Assembly (NCBI GenBank): GCA_051649785.1
Contig: JBOFHT010000049.1
Coordinates: 1 to 11,944 of the forward strand
Origin: JBOFHT01 sp051649785
GTDB lineage: Archaea > Methanobacteriota > Methanobacteria > Methanobacteriales > Methanobacteriaceae
Direction of reading: 5' to 3'
DNA: 11,944 nucleotides
Translations under genes and position numbers: made by a program
Notes under the pieces: model-generated
Told to the model about the DNA's origin: nothing
The model's input: only the letters and a program-made list of their open reading frames with translations
Databases searched by the model: none
Part shown: positions 1 through 7,080 of the stretch, in pieces
Position numbering within the stretch: position 1 is the stretch's first letter
How the letters are laid out: each line of letters starts with the position of its first letter

Positions 1-1
1 C

Positions 2-229
2 AATTTAAATGAGTTAGAACAGCACGAATTAGATAGAATTCAACCTGAATTGAATTTAATGGCAGCAGCATACAACATAAAACAATTACACACCAATAAA
101 ACTAAAGGAAAAGAAAAAGAAAGAACTTTAGAAAAAAATTTACAAGACTTCCAAAAAGACTTCCAAACAAAATTTCCAAATATCAACCACCAAATCAAAT
201 TTGTAAACCAAAAAAAGAAAAAAACATAA
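2..229 (+). CDS. C-terminal fragment of a probable DDE transposase (cut by window edge)
   Basis: An open frame enters from the left edge and stops at TAA 227-229, giving 75 residues with no start in the window. The stretch ELNLMAAAYNIKQLHTNK resembles the end of DDE transposases of the IS1182/IS5-like type, where a helix reading roughly N-L-x-A-x-A-x-N-I/L-K follows the last catalytic glutamate. The tail is Lys/Gln-rich and ends in KKKKT. The catalytic residues would lie outside the window, so activity cannot be judged. The bases after the stop (230-250) contain the palindrome TTGGCCAA and could include an insertion-sequence end, but the partner repeat is not visible. The gene converges on valS. 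Family assignment rests on this short motif only; a tail of an unrelated helical protein is possible. Confidence 0.55.
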   Translation, partial: NLNELEQHELDRIQPELNLMAAAYNIKQLHTNKTKGKEKERTLEKNLQDFQKDFQTKFPNINHQIKFVNQKKKKT

Positions 230-253
230 CTTTTGGCCAAGACTCACACTAAT

Positions 254-295
254 AAAAAAAAATTGGAGTTATAGATAAATATTAATGCTATAACT
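254..295 (-). terminator. Intrinsic terminator of valS
   Basis: On the minus strand, about 30 bases after the valS stop, an 8-bp perfect stem (AGTTATAG at 267-274 pairs with CTATAACT at 288-295, 13-base loop) is followed after CCAA by nine consecutive T (A254-A262 on the plus strand). Stem plus U-tract in the right place and direction makes this a good terminator separating valS from the converging transposase. Confidence 0.6.
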
Positions 296-325
296 AAATG
301 GTATTATATAACTGCAGTTCTAAAA

Positions 326-3088
326 TTATTTTACAATTTCAAAAATCAAATCAAGTCCATCATAGTAAATAATATCTACTTTTTCACCACTTTTACCAAG
401 AACTTCTTTTTTCATTGAAAGTATGTCTTCTGTGATTATATGACCTTCAATTTCAATTTCACCATTTTCTTCAACAGTTTTAGCTATTTCATCCATATTA
501 TTATTTTGTAAATAAGCTACAACTTTAGGAGCATCTCCTTTACACATAGGTCCAATTTTAGCCATATCTGGAGTAATTTCAACTACTTTTTCATAAACAT
601 CTGGCTTTCCAGAGCTAATTTCAATATCATTGATTTTTAAAGTACCTTGAATGTCTTTAATATTAGACTTGATAATGTTACTAATATCAATTGATTTATC
701 TAAATCATTGTTAGTATTTTCATTATTATAAATAGTTAAAGAACTAATAGGTGCATTTAAAGGCATTTTAGCTGCAGATTTAAATCTTCTAAGTTCAGCT
801 ATAATTTCAATAATGAGTTCTCCCTCTTTTTCAGCTAAGGAGTTAATAAGATTATTATCTACTTTAGGCCAATCCTTTAATTCAACAAATTGATTATAGT
901 TATTAACATTACCCTCTGTGATATTAAAGTATTGGTAAACTTCATCTGCAAAGTGAGGAGTAATTGGGGCTAAAAGTTTTAAAGAAGTTTCAATAACAGT
1001 TTTTAAAGTATATTTAGCTGCAATTTTAGAATTAATACTTTTTTCATCAGTTTCTTTATTATAAAGCTTATATTTAACTGATTCAATGTATTCATCACAG
1101 AAATCATGCCAAACAAATTTTTGAATTGGATTAATAGCTTTTGCAAAGTTATAAGAATCAAAAGCATCTGTAACATCAATAATAAGCTGATTAAGCTTAG
1201 ATAAAATCCATTGATCTAATATTTCAAGATTAGGTTTAATTGAATCATTAGAACTTTCAGAGGTATTATCAGTTTCATCATCATCAAAAATATGGATGCT
1301 AATAAATCTAAATGCATTCCAAAACTTTCTTAAGAATTTATGAGCATATTGAACATCTTTCCATGCAAATGGAACATCAGCACCAGGAGCACTGTTAGCT
1401 GCCCAGATTCTAAGAGCATCTGCACCATTATCAACTATGACTTCATCAGGAGCTATTACATTGCCTCTGGATTTACTCATTTTATAGCCATCTTCACCGA
1501 AAACCATACCATTAATCATTATTTCATCAAATGGACGAATTCCTGTAAGAGCTATTGTTCTAAGTGTTGTATAAAATGCCCAAGTTCTAATAATATCATG
1601 TCCTTGAGGACGTAAGTTAGCTGGGAAATTTTGAGCATATTTTGAGTCTGGCCAGTTTACAATAGAAAGAGGAGAAATAGAACTATCCATCCAGGTATCT
1701 AAAACATCTTCTTCAGCAGTAAAGTTATTTGAGCCACATTCACAAGTATTAGATGGTTGAGTATTTGTAGGATCAATAGGAAGCTCTTCTGCTTTTGGAA
1801 GCTTTACTTTACCACAACCATTACAATACCAAACAGGAATAGGTGTTGCAAAAATTCTCTGTCTTGAAATACACCAGTCCCATTGCATAGAGTCTGCCCA
1901 ATTAATAAGACGTGATTCCATATGTTCTGGAACCCACTTCATTGAATTAGCTGCTTTTTTAGTATCATCAACAAGTTTACTAACAGCTACAAACCATTGC
2001 TTTTTAACTAAAATTTCAATAGGAGTATTACATCTCCAACATTGGCCAACATTTTGGTCAACTTTTTCTTTCTTGAGGAGGTAACCTTCTTTTTCTAAGT
2101 CTTCAATAGATTGCTTTTTACATTCAGAAATAGTAAGACCTTCATACGGACCTGCTGCAGAAGTCATTATCCCTTGCTCATCAATAGCCTCAATAATATC
2201 TAAATCATATTCATTTACCCAAGAAACATCAGTTTTATCACCAAAGGTACAAACCATAACTGCACCAGTACCAAATTCAGGATCAACTTCACTATCCCCT
2301 AATATTTTAACATTTTGACCAAAAATAGGAACTTTTGCTTCTTTCCCTATGAATTTCCCATATCTTTCATCATCTTTGTGAACTAAAATAGCTACACAAG
2401 CAGCCATAAGTTCTGGGCGAGTAGTAGCTATAGTAATAGTATTAGAGATATTACCATTAGCTGAACTCCCATCACCATTAATATTAAAGTTAACATAATT
2501 TAAAAATGTCTCATTGGCACTATATTCCACTTCAGCAAAAGCAATAGCTGTTTCACAACGAGGACACCAATTAACAGGATGGATTCCTTGATAAATTAAA
2601 TCATTACTATGCATTTCTAAAAAAGATAATTGAGTCTTTTTCATGTATTCTGGAGTCATTGTAACAAATTCACGACTCCAATCTTGTGAAAACCCAAGAG
2701 ATTGCATTTGATTTTTCATCATAGCTATGTTTCCACTAGTTAAATCCACACACATTTGACGGAATTCCTCACGAGAAACATCATTTTTCTTTATTTTTTG
2801 TGTTTCTTCAACTTTAACTTCAGTTGGAAGCCCATGACAATCCCAACCTTGAGGGAATAAAACATCAAAACCATTCATGCGCTTATTACGAGCTATCATA
2901 TCTATATAAACCCAATTAAGAACATGACCCATATGTATAGATCCCGTTGGATAAGGAGGAGGAGTATCAATCACATAACGTGGGCGAGTTCCATCTCCAA
3001 TAAATTTATGGATTTCATTATCTCTCCATAATTTCTGCCATTTAGCTTCATTTTCATGATTATAATCTTTAGGAATTTCCAAACTCAT
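326..3088 (-). CDS. valS: Valyl-tRNA synthetase (ValRS)
   Basis: This cytoplasmic class Ia aminoacyl-tRNA synthetase charges tRNA-Val with valine. The 920 residues are full length for the archaeal type. Visible in order: the ATP-binding HIGH motif as HMGH (52-55) after PPPYPTGS; a CPRC pair (175-178); the CP1 editing domain from about 218 (TTRPELMAA) to 345, with the GTGAVMVC and GDKTDVSW segments typical of proofreading against threonine; CWRC (350-353); CNGC (422-425) with CEC (449-451), probable zinc ligands; DVLDTWMDSSISPL (461-474); and the KMSKS loop (536-540). An anticodon-binding helical domain follows from about 620. Asn/Ser/Asp-rich insertions sit near 203-216 and 602-619. The ATG start is preceded six bases upstream by AGAGAG, a weak ribosome-binding site. 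It is transcribed towards its own terminator. Identity is secure against IleRS/LeuRS on overall motif pattern. Confidence 0.96.
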   Translation of the reverse strand: MSLEIPKDYNHENEAKWQKLWRDNEIHKFIGDGTRPRYVIDTPPPYPTGSIHMGHVLNWVYIDMIARNKRMNGFDVLFPQGWDCHGLPTEVKVEETQKIKKNDVSREEFRQMCVDLTSGNIAMMKNQMQSLGFSQDWSREFVTMTPEYMKKTQLSFLEMHSNDLIYQGIHPVNWCPRCETAIAFAEVEYSANETFLNYVNFNINGDGSSANGNISNTITIATTRPELMAACVAILVHKDDERYGKFIGKEAKVPIFGQNVKILGDSEVDPEFGTGAVMVCTFGDKTDVSWVNEYDLDIIEAIDEQGIMTSAAGPYEGLTISECKKQSIEDLEKEGYLLKKEKVDQNVGQCWRCNTPIEILVKKQWFVAVSKLVDDTKKAANSMKWVPEHMESRLINWADSMQWDWCISRQRIFATPIPVWYCNGCGKVKLPKAEELPIDPTNTQPSNTCECGSNNFTAEEDVLDTWMDSSISPLSIVNWPDSKYAQNFPANLRPQGHDIIRTWAFYTTLRTIALTGIRPFDEIMINGMVFGEDGYKMSKSRGNVIAPDEVIVDNGADALRIWAANSAPGADVPFAWKDVQYAHKFLRKFWNAFRFISIHIFDDDETDNTSESSNDSIKPNLEILDQWILSKLNQLIIDVTDAFDSYNFAKAINPIQKFVWHDFCDEYIESVKYKLYNKETDEKSINSKIAAKYTLKTVIETSLKLLAPITPHFADEVYQYFNITEGNVNNYNQFVELKDWPKVDNNLINSLAEKEGELIIEIIAELRRFKSAAKMPLNAPISSLTIYNNENTNNDLDKSIDISNIIKSNIKDIQGTLKINDIEISSGKPDVYEKVVEITPDMAKIGPMCKGDAPKVVAYLQNNNMDEIAKTVEENGEIEIEGHIITEDILSMKKEVLGKSGEKVDIIYYDGLDLIFEIVK

Positions 3089-3128
3089 AATATTCTCTCT
3101 TTAATTTCTATTTTTAATGATTTTATTA

Positions 3129-3137
3129 GTATAAAAT
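3129..3137 (-). promoter_or_regulatory. Candidate TATA box for valS
   Basis: Read on the minus strand, TTTTATACT follows an A-rich stretch that could serve as the BRE. It lies about 45 bases before the valS ATG, which would put transcription start near 3107 and give a leader of about 20 bases. Position fits an archaeal promoter, but TATA-like strings are frequent in this AT-rich spacer. Confidence 0.35.
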
Positions 3138-3162
3138 TTATTATTTTTATTTAGATGTATAA

Positions 3163-3272
3163 ATTATTAGATTTAATATAATTATTATTTAACTGTGCCA
3201 ATTATAGCTTTACTAAAGATATATTTAACATTGTCCATTATTAGATTTATATAATTATTTAGCTGTGTCAAT
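3163..3272. repeat. Imperfect direct repeat, two copies, in valS-transporter spacer
   Basis: Copy 1 (3163-3203) and copy 2 (3237-3272) share ATTATTAGATTTA, TATAATTATT and a TTAnCTGTGnCAAT core with small indels. A weaker relative containing ATAATTATTTAG and TAGCTGTG with a following ACTTT lies at 4666-4694 beyond the transporter gene. No coding frame uses them. They account for part of the roughly 400-base gene-free spacer 3089-3485, in which I see no gene. Confidence 0.5.
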
Positions 3273-3303
3273 AGTACTTTAATATTTCATATTATTTAAA
3301 TTT

Positions 3304-3323
3304 ACTATCAAATACTATCAAAT
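3304..3323. repeat. Tandem 10-bp doublet (ACTATCAAAT x2)
   Basis: ACTATCAAAT occurs at 3304-3313 and again directly at 3314-3323. The 10-base period matches one helical turn. It lies in the spacer between the transporter gene and valS; no function is visible. Confidence 0.5.
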
Positions 3324-3375
3324 AAATATATTTTATAAATTATGCCCAATAACTTACATTGTGGGATTACTATAT

Positions 3376-3398
3376 CTATTGTATACTATTGTATACTA
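3376..3398. repeat. Tandem 10-bp doublet (CTATTGTATA x2 plus CTA)
   Basis: CTATTGTATA at 3376-3385 is repeated exactly at 3386-3395, followed by CTA. A degenerate relative (GATATTGTATA) follows at 3404, and ATTGTATACTAT recurs at 4793-4804 on the other side of the transporter gene. GTATAC is itself palindromic, so these could be protein-binding half sites or chance AT repeats. Confidence 0.45.
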
Positions 3399-3485
3399 GA
3401 TGAGATATTGTATAATAATCAGGAACCTGTACTTGACTATTAAATTATTAAATTAGAAATATTGATATTTAAACATTAGTATTTA

Positions 3486-4436
3486 TTACAAACCTAAAAA
3501 AATAGAAATAACTATTTTGATAATATCAATTCCCAGTAGATTTAATGCTAAATAAATCATCAATACAAAAAAAATCTGTTTTAATCTTTTTTCAGGAACT
3601 TTATAAGTAATTTTTGAGCCAATATACGCAAAAGGAATAGAAAATATACATATAACAATAAAATTCAATAAGTTAATATAACCTAAAGAATAAGGAATAT
3701 TAGTCATATTAACGCCAATACCATTTATAATATAAGATATAGATGCCCCAATAGCAGCTAAACAAATAAATATTGAAGATATTGCAATACTTTCTTTAAT
3801 AGACAATTTCCACATAATAATTAATAAAGGAATAAGAATTGTTCCACCACCTATTCCAATTAAACCTGATAAAAATCCAACAGCTAAGCCAATTAGCCCT
3901 TTAACAATTAAAGAGTTTTTATTGTTATTAGTAATATTATTAACAATATTAGGAATCTTAGTAGTAGTAGTAGTAGTATTAATAACACCAGCAGTAGTAC
4001 TATTAATGTCATTGCTAACAGCACCAATGCTGCTAAGGTTACTAGAATTATGACTTTTTAAAATTTTATTTAAATCAATTCCAATAATAAATGCAGAAAC
4101 CAGCATTAAAGTAGCTAGTATTAGTTTTAATATACCTACTCCAGAATTAATAGCTACAATTGAACCAATAAAAGACCCTAATATTCCAAAAATTCCTATT
4201 TGAATACCTGGCTTTAGTGTAAAAGGTTGGTTTTTAGTGTGATTTCTAGCTGAAAGTAAAGAAGTAGGGATAATTATAGTTAAACTTGTTCCAATTGAAA
4301 CAATTAAAGATAGATTACTATCTAACCCAATACTTGTCATTAAAAAGTACTGAAAAGGAACTAAAATAAATCCTCCTCCAACACCAAATAAACCAGTTGA
4401 AAGACCAGATAATATTCCAGTAAATCCTAATCCCAA
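3486..4436 (-). CDS. TauE/SafE-family membrane transporter (DUF81)
   Basis: A 316-residue polytopic membrane protein. Members of this family export or import small anions such as sulfite, sulfoacetate or other organosulfur compounds; the substrate here cannot be read from sequence. The two-fold inverted-repeat architecture is plain: the first half carries GLFGVGGG (15-22) followed by FILVP, the second GLIGIGGG (191-198) followed by TILIPLL, each opening a bundle of about four hydrophobic helices. The central loop (about 128-175) is unusually long and polar, rich in Asn, Ser and Thr, with six consecutive Thr (154-159) encoded by an (ACT)6 run. The start is TTG at 4434-4436; an in-frame stop lies at 4470-4472 and no ATG lies between, while the next internal Met (33) would delete the first motif. 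No clear ribosome-binding site precedes the TTG, so the true start is uncertain. It reads towards valS across a long spacer and is probably a separate unit. Confidence 0.88.
   Translation of the reverse strand: MGLGFTGILSGLSTGLFGVGGGFILVPFQYFLMTSIGLDSNLSLIVSIGTSLTIIIPTSLLSARNHTKNQPFTLKPGIQIGIFGILGSFIGSIVAINSGVGILKLILATLMLVSAFIIGIDLNKILKSHNSSNLSSIGAVSNDINSTTAGVINTTTTTTKIPNIVNNITNNNKNSLIVKGLIGLAVGFLSGLIGIGGGTILIPLLIIMWKLSIKESIAISSIFICLAAIGASISYIINGIGVNMTNIPYSLGYINLLNFIVICIFSIPFAYIGSKITYKVPEKRLKQIFFVLMIYLALNLLGIDIIKIVISIFLGL
3960..3977. repeat. (AGT/ACT)6 trinucleotide microsatellite inside the transporter gene
   Basis: Six exact AGT units on the plus strand encode Thr154-Thr159 of the TauE-like protein. 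The unit is three bases, so slippage would change length without shifting frame. It falls in the poorly constrained linker between the two membrane halves. Confidence 0.7.
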
Positions 4437-4495
4437 TATATAAAATAAGTCTAAGATAAAAACACCAATCTAAATAAATTATTATGATATTAATT

Positions 4496-4509
4496 AGTAT
4501 TATAATACT
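4496..4509. promoter_or_regulatory. Perfect 14-bp palindrome, possible operator
   Basis: AGTATTATAATACT is identical on both strands and lies 60-73 bases upstream of the transporter's TTG start, where an operator for a dimeric regulator would be expected. AT-only composition makes chance occurrence possible. Confidence 0.3.
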
Positions 4510-4889
4510 TAGTATATTAATCATTACTATATTAAAAGAATTAATATTATTAATAGCATTGATAGTAATAATCCCACAAATATTATTATTTAATATATTG
4601 TTATTAATCATAACTTAGTAAATCAATATAATATATTATAATTTACATTATTATTTTTTGTTACATATAATTATTTAGATTAGCTGTGATACTTTAACTT
4701 TTATAAAACAATAATCAGTTTTAAAATACCGTTGTATTATCATAAAATAATATTAATTAGTATTATTTAAATAGTGTGTTGCACAAAAGATTATTGTATA
4801 CTATATGTAACTGTTTAGATACTAATAAGAATAATTAATTTTAAATTTATCATAAGCTTATAGGCATAGGAAAATTGTAGTTATTAAAA

Positions 4890-4896
4890 GAGGTGA
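4890..4896 (+). promoter_or_regulatory. Ribosome-binding site that decides the adhesin start
   Basis: GAGGTGA matches the anti-Shine-Dalgarno complement well. It abuts the ATG at 4897 with no spacer, but stands six bases before an in-frame TTG at 4903, the usual spacing. This favours TTG initiation. Confidence 0.55.
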
Positions 4897-4902
4897 ATGG
4901 AA

Positions 4903-6765
4903 TTGAAAAAATATATATTGTTAATATTGTTAATTTTAGTTTTAACTTTAACCATAAGCTCTGTTTCAGCAAATGAAGTTACCATTAATGATACTAACTC
5001 CGCAGGTATTAAAGGTGCAATAGAAAATGGAAATTCTATAATTATACTAGAAAGTGGAGTTTATAATGGAGAGAAAAATACAAAAATTAGTGTTTTCCCA
5101 AGTAAGAATATTACTATAAAAAGTAAAAATCCAAATAATAAAGCAATAATCGATTGTGAAAATGTTTCATGGTTTATAGAAAATGGAGAAAATCTGACAT
5201 TAGAAAACATAATAATAAAAAATGGTCAAGGCTATGGTCAAGGCTTTAAAAACACAACAGATACTAAAGGAGTAATTACTAATTTAGGAATTTTAAACAT
5301 CACCAACTGTTCCTTTGTAAACAGTAGCATATCTAAGGGAAATTTAATTATTAATGGTAAAAATGGTGTAGGTGGAGGTATTTTAAATATAGTTAATTCC
5401 TCATTTATTAATAACACATTTGTTTATGACAATTATTGGGATAGTGGTCCCATATATAACAACGGTACTATGATCATAAAAAATTCTAATTTTATTAATA
5501 ATACTGCCTATGACGGAGGTGCAATATATAACAATGGAAATATGGCAATTTACTCTTCTAGCTTTATAAATAACAAAGCATTAGGAAACAGCGGCACAGG
5601 AATAGGAAGTGGAGGAGCTATATATAACTACGACACACAATACACTCTAATTATCTATAATTCTACTTTTATTAATAATAGTGGGGATGAAGGGGCAGCT
5701 ATTTATACTAATGGTGGTATAACTATTTCTTATTCTAAATTTATGAATAACACAAGTAATATGAGTGGCACAATTATATCTTATGGGGGTGAAGACTCTA
5801 AATTGGTTATTTATGAATCAGTTTTCACTAATAATCAAGCTGAAAGAGGAGGTGCAATACTTAATTTTGGGAATTTAATTGTTGTTAATTGTAATTTTAC
5901 TAATAACAAAGCAAATTTAGGTGGAGCTATTTATAATTTTTATAGTATGAATGTTTCTAAATCTACTTTTAAAAGCAATTCTGCTTTAAATGGCAGTGAT
6001 ATATATTTAAATATAATTCTTCAGCCAGTTTCCATTAATTATAATACTTTTTTAGATAGTAAAGGTTATTCAATATATTATAATAATACAATAACTATAT
6101 TGAATATTACAATAAAAGGCAATGTTTCTAATATTGCTATTAGTCATAATTTATTTGGAACTAATAATATCAAATCTAAAGTTTTCGGAGTTAATCCAAT
6201 TAATTATTATATTATAAAAATCAGTACGATTATTGCTAATAAAAAATTATCACCTAGTGATAATCTGTTAATTAACTATTACATTGTACTTAATGGAACT
6301 CATACCACTAAAGATACATATAATTTTAAATATTTTACTACTAGTTTATATTGTAATAATAAGCTCTTAAAAAATATTGATGGTAGATTCAACAGTAACC
6401 AATACATCCCTTTAACTGCTATTATTAATTATATTAAAGTTAAAATAGATGGACAAGAATATACTATAAAATACACAGCAAGAAAGCTAAAAACTTTAAG
6501 TATTTTTGTAGTTGCTTTAAAAAGCAAAAAATATGTAACTTTTAAATATACCCTTAAAGATGCTAAAAATAAAAAGCTAGGTAGTAAATGGGTTAAATTT
6601 TATAAGGGCAAAACATACATTGGTAAAGCAAAAACCAATACCAAAGGAATAGCTTACATCAAATTAAAAACAAGTAAAATAAAAGGCAAAAACAAAATAA
6701 CAGCAAAATACATAGGAACTGGAATATACAACTCAACCCAAACAGCAAAAACTATCAAAATCTAA
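4903..6765 (+). CDS. Secreted adhesin-like protein, parallel beta-helix repeats
   Basis: A large surface or secreted protein of the adhesin-like class abundant in Methanobrevibacter; a role in attachment is inferred from that class. Starting at TTG 4903 it has 620 residues (622 from the ATG at 4897). The N-terminus KKYILLILLILVLTLT is a signal peptide with likely cleavage after SSVSA. A right-handed beta-helix follows over roughly residues 30-440: repeated turns of about 20-25 residues built on the pattern GGAIYNnGn...I.nSxFinN, as in pectate-lyase-like and Chlamydia PMP-type repeats, with many N-x-S/T sequons. The C-terminal third has an Ig-like beta domain (about 535-620) ending in TAKTIKI, strongly Lys-rich. 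No C-terminal membrane helix or sorting motif is visible, so how it stays on the wall is unclear. A terminator follows at once; the gene is monocistronic. Target unknown. Confidence 0.85.
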   Translation: MKKYILLILLILVLTLTISSVSANEVTINDTNSAGIKGAIENGNSIIILESGVYNGEKNTKISVFPSKNITIKSKNPNNKAIIDCENVSWFIENGENLTLENIIIKNGQGYGQGFKNTTDTKGVITNLGILNITNCSFVNSSISKGNLIINGKNGVGGGILNIVNSSFINNTFVYDNYWDSGPIYNNGTMIIKNSNFINNTAYDGGAIYNNGNMAIYSSSFINNKALGNSGTGIGSGGAIYNYDTQYTLIIYNSTFINNSGDEGAAIYTNGGITISYSKFMNNTSNMSGTIISYGGEDSKLVIYESVFTNNQAERGGAILNFGNLIVVNCNFTNNKANLGGAIYNFYSMNVSKSTFKSNSALNGSDIYLNIILQPVSINYNTFLDSKGYSIYYNNTITILNITIKGNVSNIAISHNLFGTNNIKSKVFGVNPINYYIIKISTIIANKKLSPSDNLLINYYIVLNGTHTTKDTYNFKYFTTSLYCNNKLLKNIDGRFNSNQYIPLTAIINYIKVKIDGQEYTIKYTARKLKTLSIFVVALKSKKYVTFKYTLKDAKNKKLGSKWVKFYKGKTYIGKAKTNTKGIAYIKLKTSKIKGKNKITAKYIGTGIYNSTQTAKTIKI

Positions 6766-6770
6766 TTTTT

Positions 6771-6791
6771 AAGGATAAACTTTTTATCCTT
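6771..6791 (+). terminator. Terminator of the adhesin gene
   Basis: A perfect 9-bp stem (AAGGATAAA 6771-6779 with TTTATCCTT 6783-6791, loop CTT) begins five bases after the stop codon and is followed by TTACCTATTTTTAATTT, which is T-rich. Placement and structure fit transcription termination of the upstream gene. Confidence 0.55.
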
Positions 6792-6812
6792 TTACCTATT
6801 TTTAATTTAAAT

Positions 6813-6942
6813 AATTATACTAATTTTCTTATAAACTAAAAGAATAAAAACTAAAAATCTATTTTTAATTAAAATCTTAACAAAAACTTAATTAACAAAT
6901 TATACTAATTTTCTTATAAACTAAAAGTATAAAAACTAAAAA
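6813..6942. repeat. 45-bp direct repeat, two copies, downstream of the adhesin
   Basis: The segments 6813-6857 and 6898-6942 match over 45 bases with one difference (A versus T at 6843/6928) and start 85 bases apart. Each begins AATTATACTAATTTTCTTAT and ends in ACTAAAAA. The 300-base spacer 6766-7066 otherwise holds only the two convergent terminators; no gene is visible. Confidence 0.75.
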
Positions 6943-7034
6943 AAAGCTATTAAAAACTATTAAACTAAATAAAATAGAATAAAAAGTGTTTTATGAAAAA
7001 TATAAATATTATCTAATATGAAAAAGTAAAAGAA

Positions 7035-7080
7035 AAAATAAAATAGAAATATAACAAAAATTAGTATTATTCTACTAATT
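7035..7080 (-). terminator. Terminator overlapping the 3' end of the TRAM gene
   Basis: On the minus strand the last codons and the stop form a perfect 8-bp stem (AATTAGTA 7059-7066 with TACTAATT 7073-7080, six-base loop). It is followed immediately by TTTTTG and then a long T-rich tract. The stop codon lies in the loop. This is a compact intrinsic-type terminator facing the adhesin's own. Confidence 0.5.

Larger units (their letters stand above)
4437..4902. other. Divergent intergenic region between transporter and adhesin genes
   Basis: About 465 bases, strongly AT-rich, with no convincing gene. It contains a perfect 14-base palindrome (AGTATTATAATACT, 4496-4509) within the first copy of a 17-base exact direct repeat (4487-4503 and 4750-4766). 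It also holds a G/C-containing island ATCCCACAA near 4571-4579, and GTATACTATATG (4796-4807), which could be a TATA element for the adhesin gene about 95 bases upstream of its start. Promoters for both divergent genes must lie here, but I cannot fix them. Confidence 0.4.

Noticed and set aside
40..240. Hydrophobic minus-strand frame at the left edge
   Set aside because: It is the antisense of the transposase fragment; its Phe/Trp runs come from Lys/Gln codons on the other strand.
310..319. Perfect palindrome AACTGCAGTT next to the valS stop
   Set aside because: Ten bases with no partner or placement suggesting function; the neighbouring hairpin with the U-tract explains termination better.
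1340..1615. 91-codon plus-strand frame inside valS
   Set aside because: It lies antisense to the KMSKS region of ValRS, which is under strong coding constraint.
4318..4611. 97-codon minus-strand frame overlapping the transporter start
   Set aside because: It is Ile/Asn-rich and then reads the transporter gene in another frame (WNIIWSFNWF-like), without family features. I considered a frameshifted transporter N-terminus, but the TTG start already gives a normal length before the first motif.
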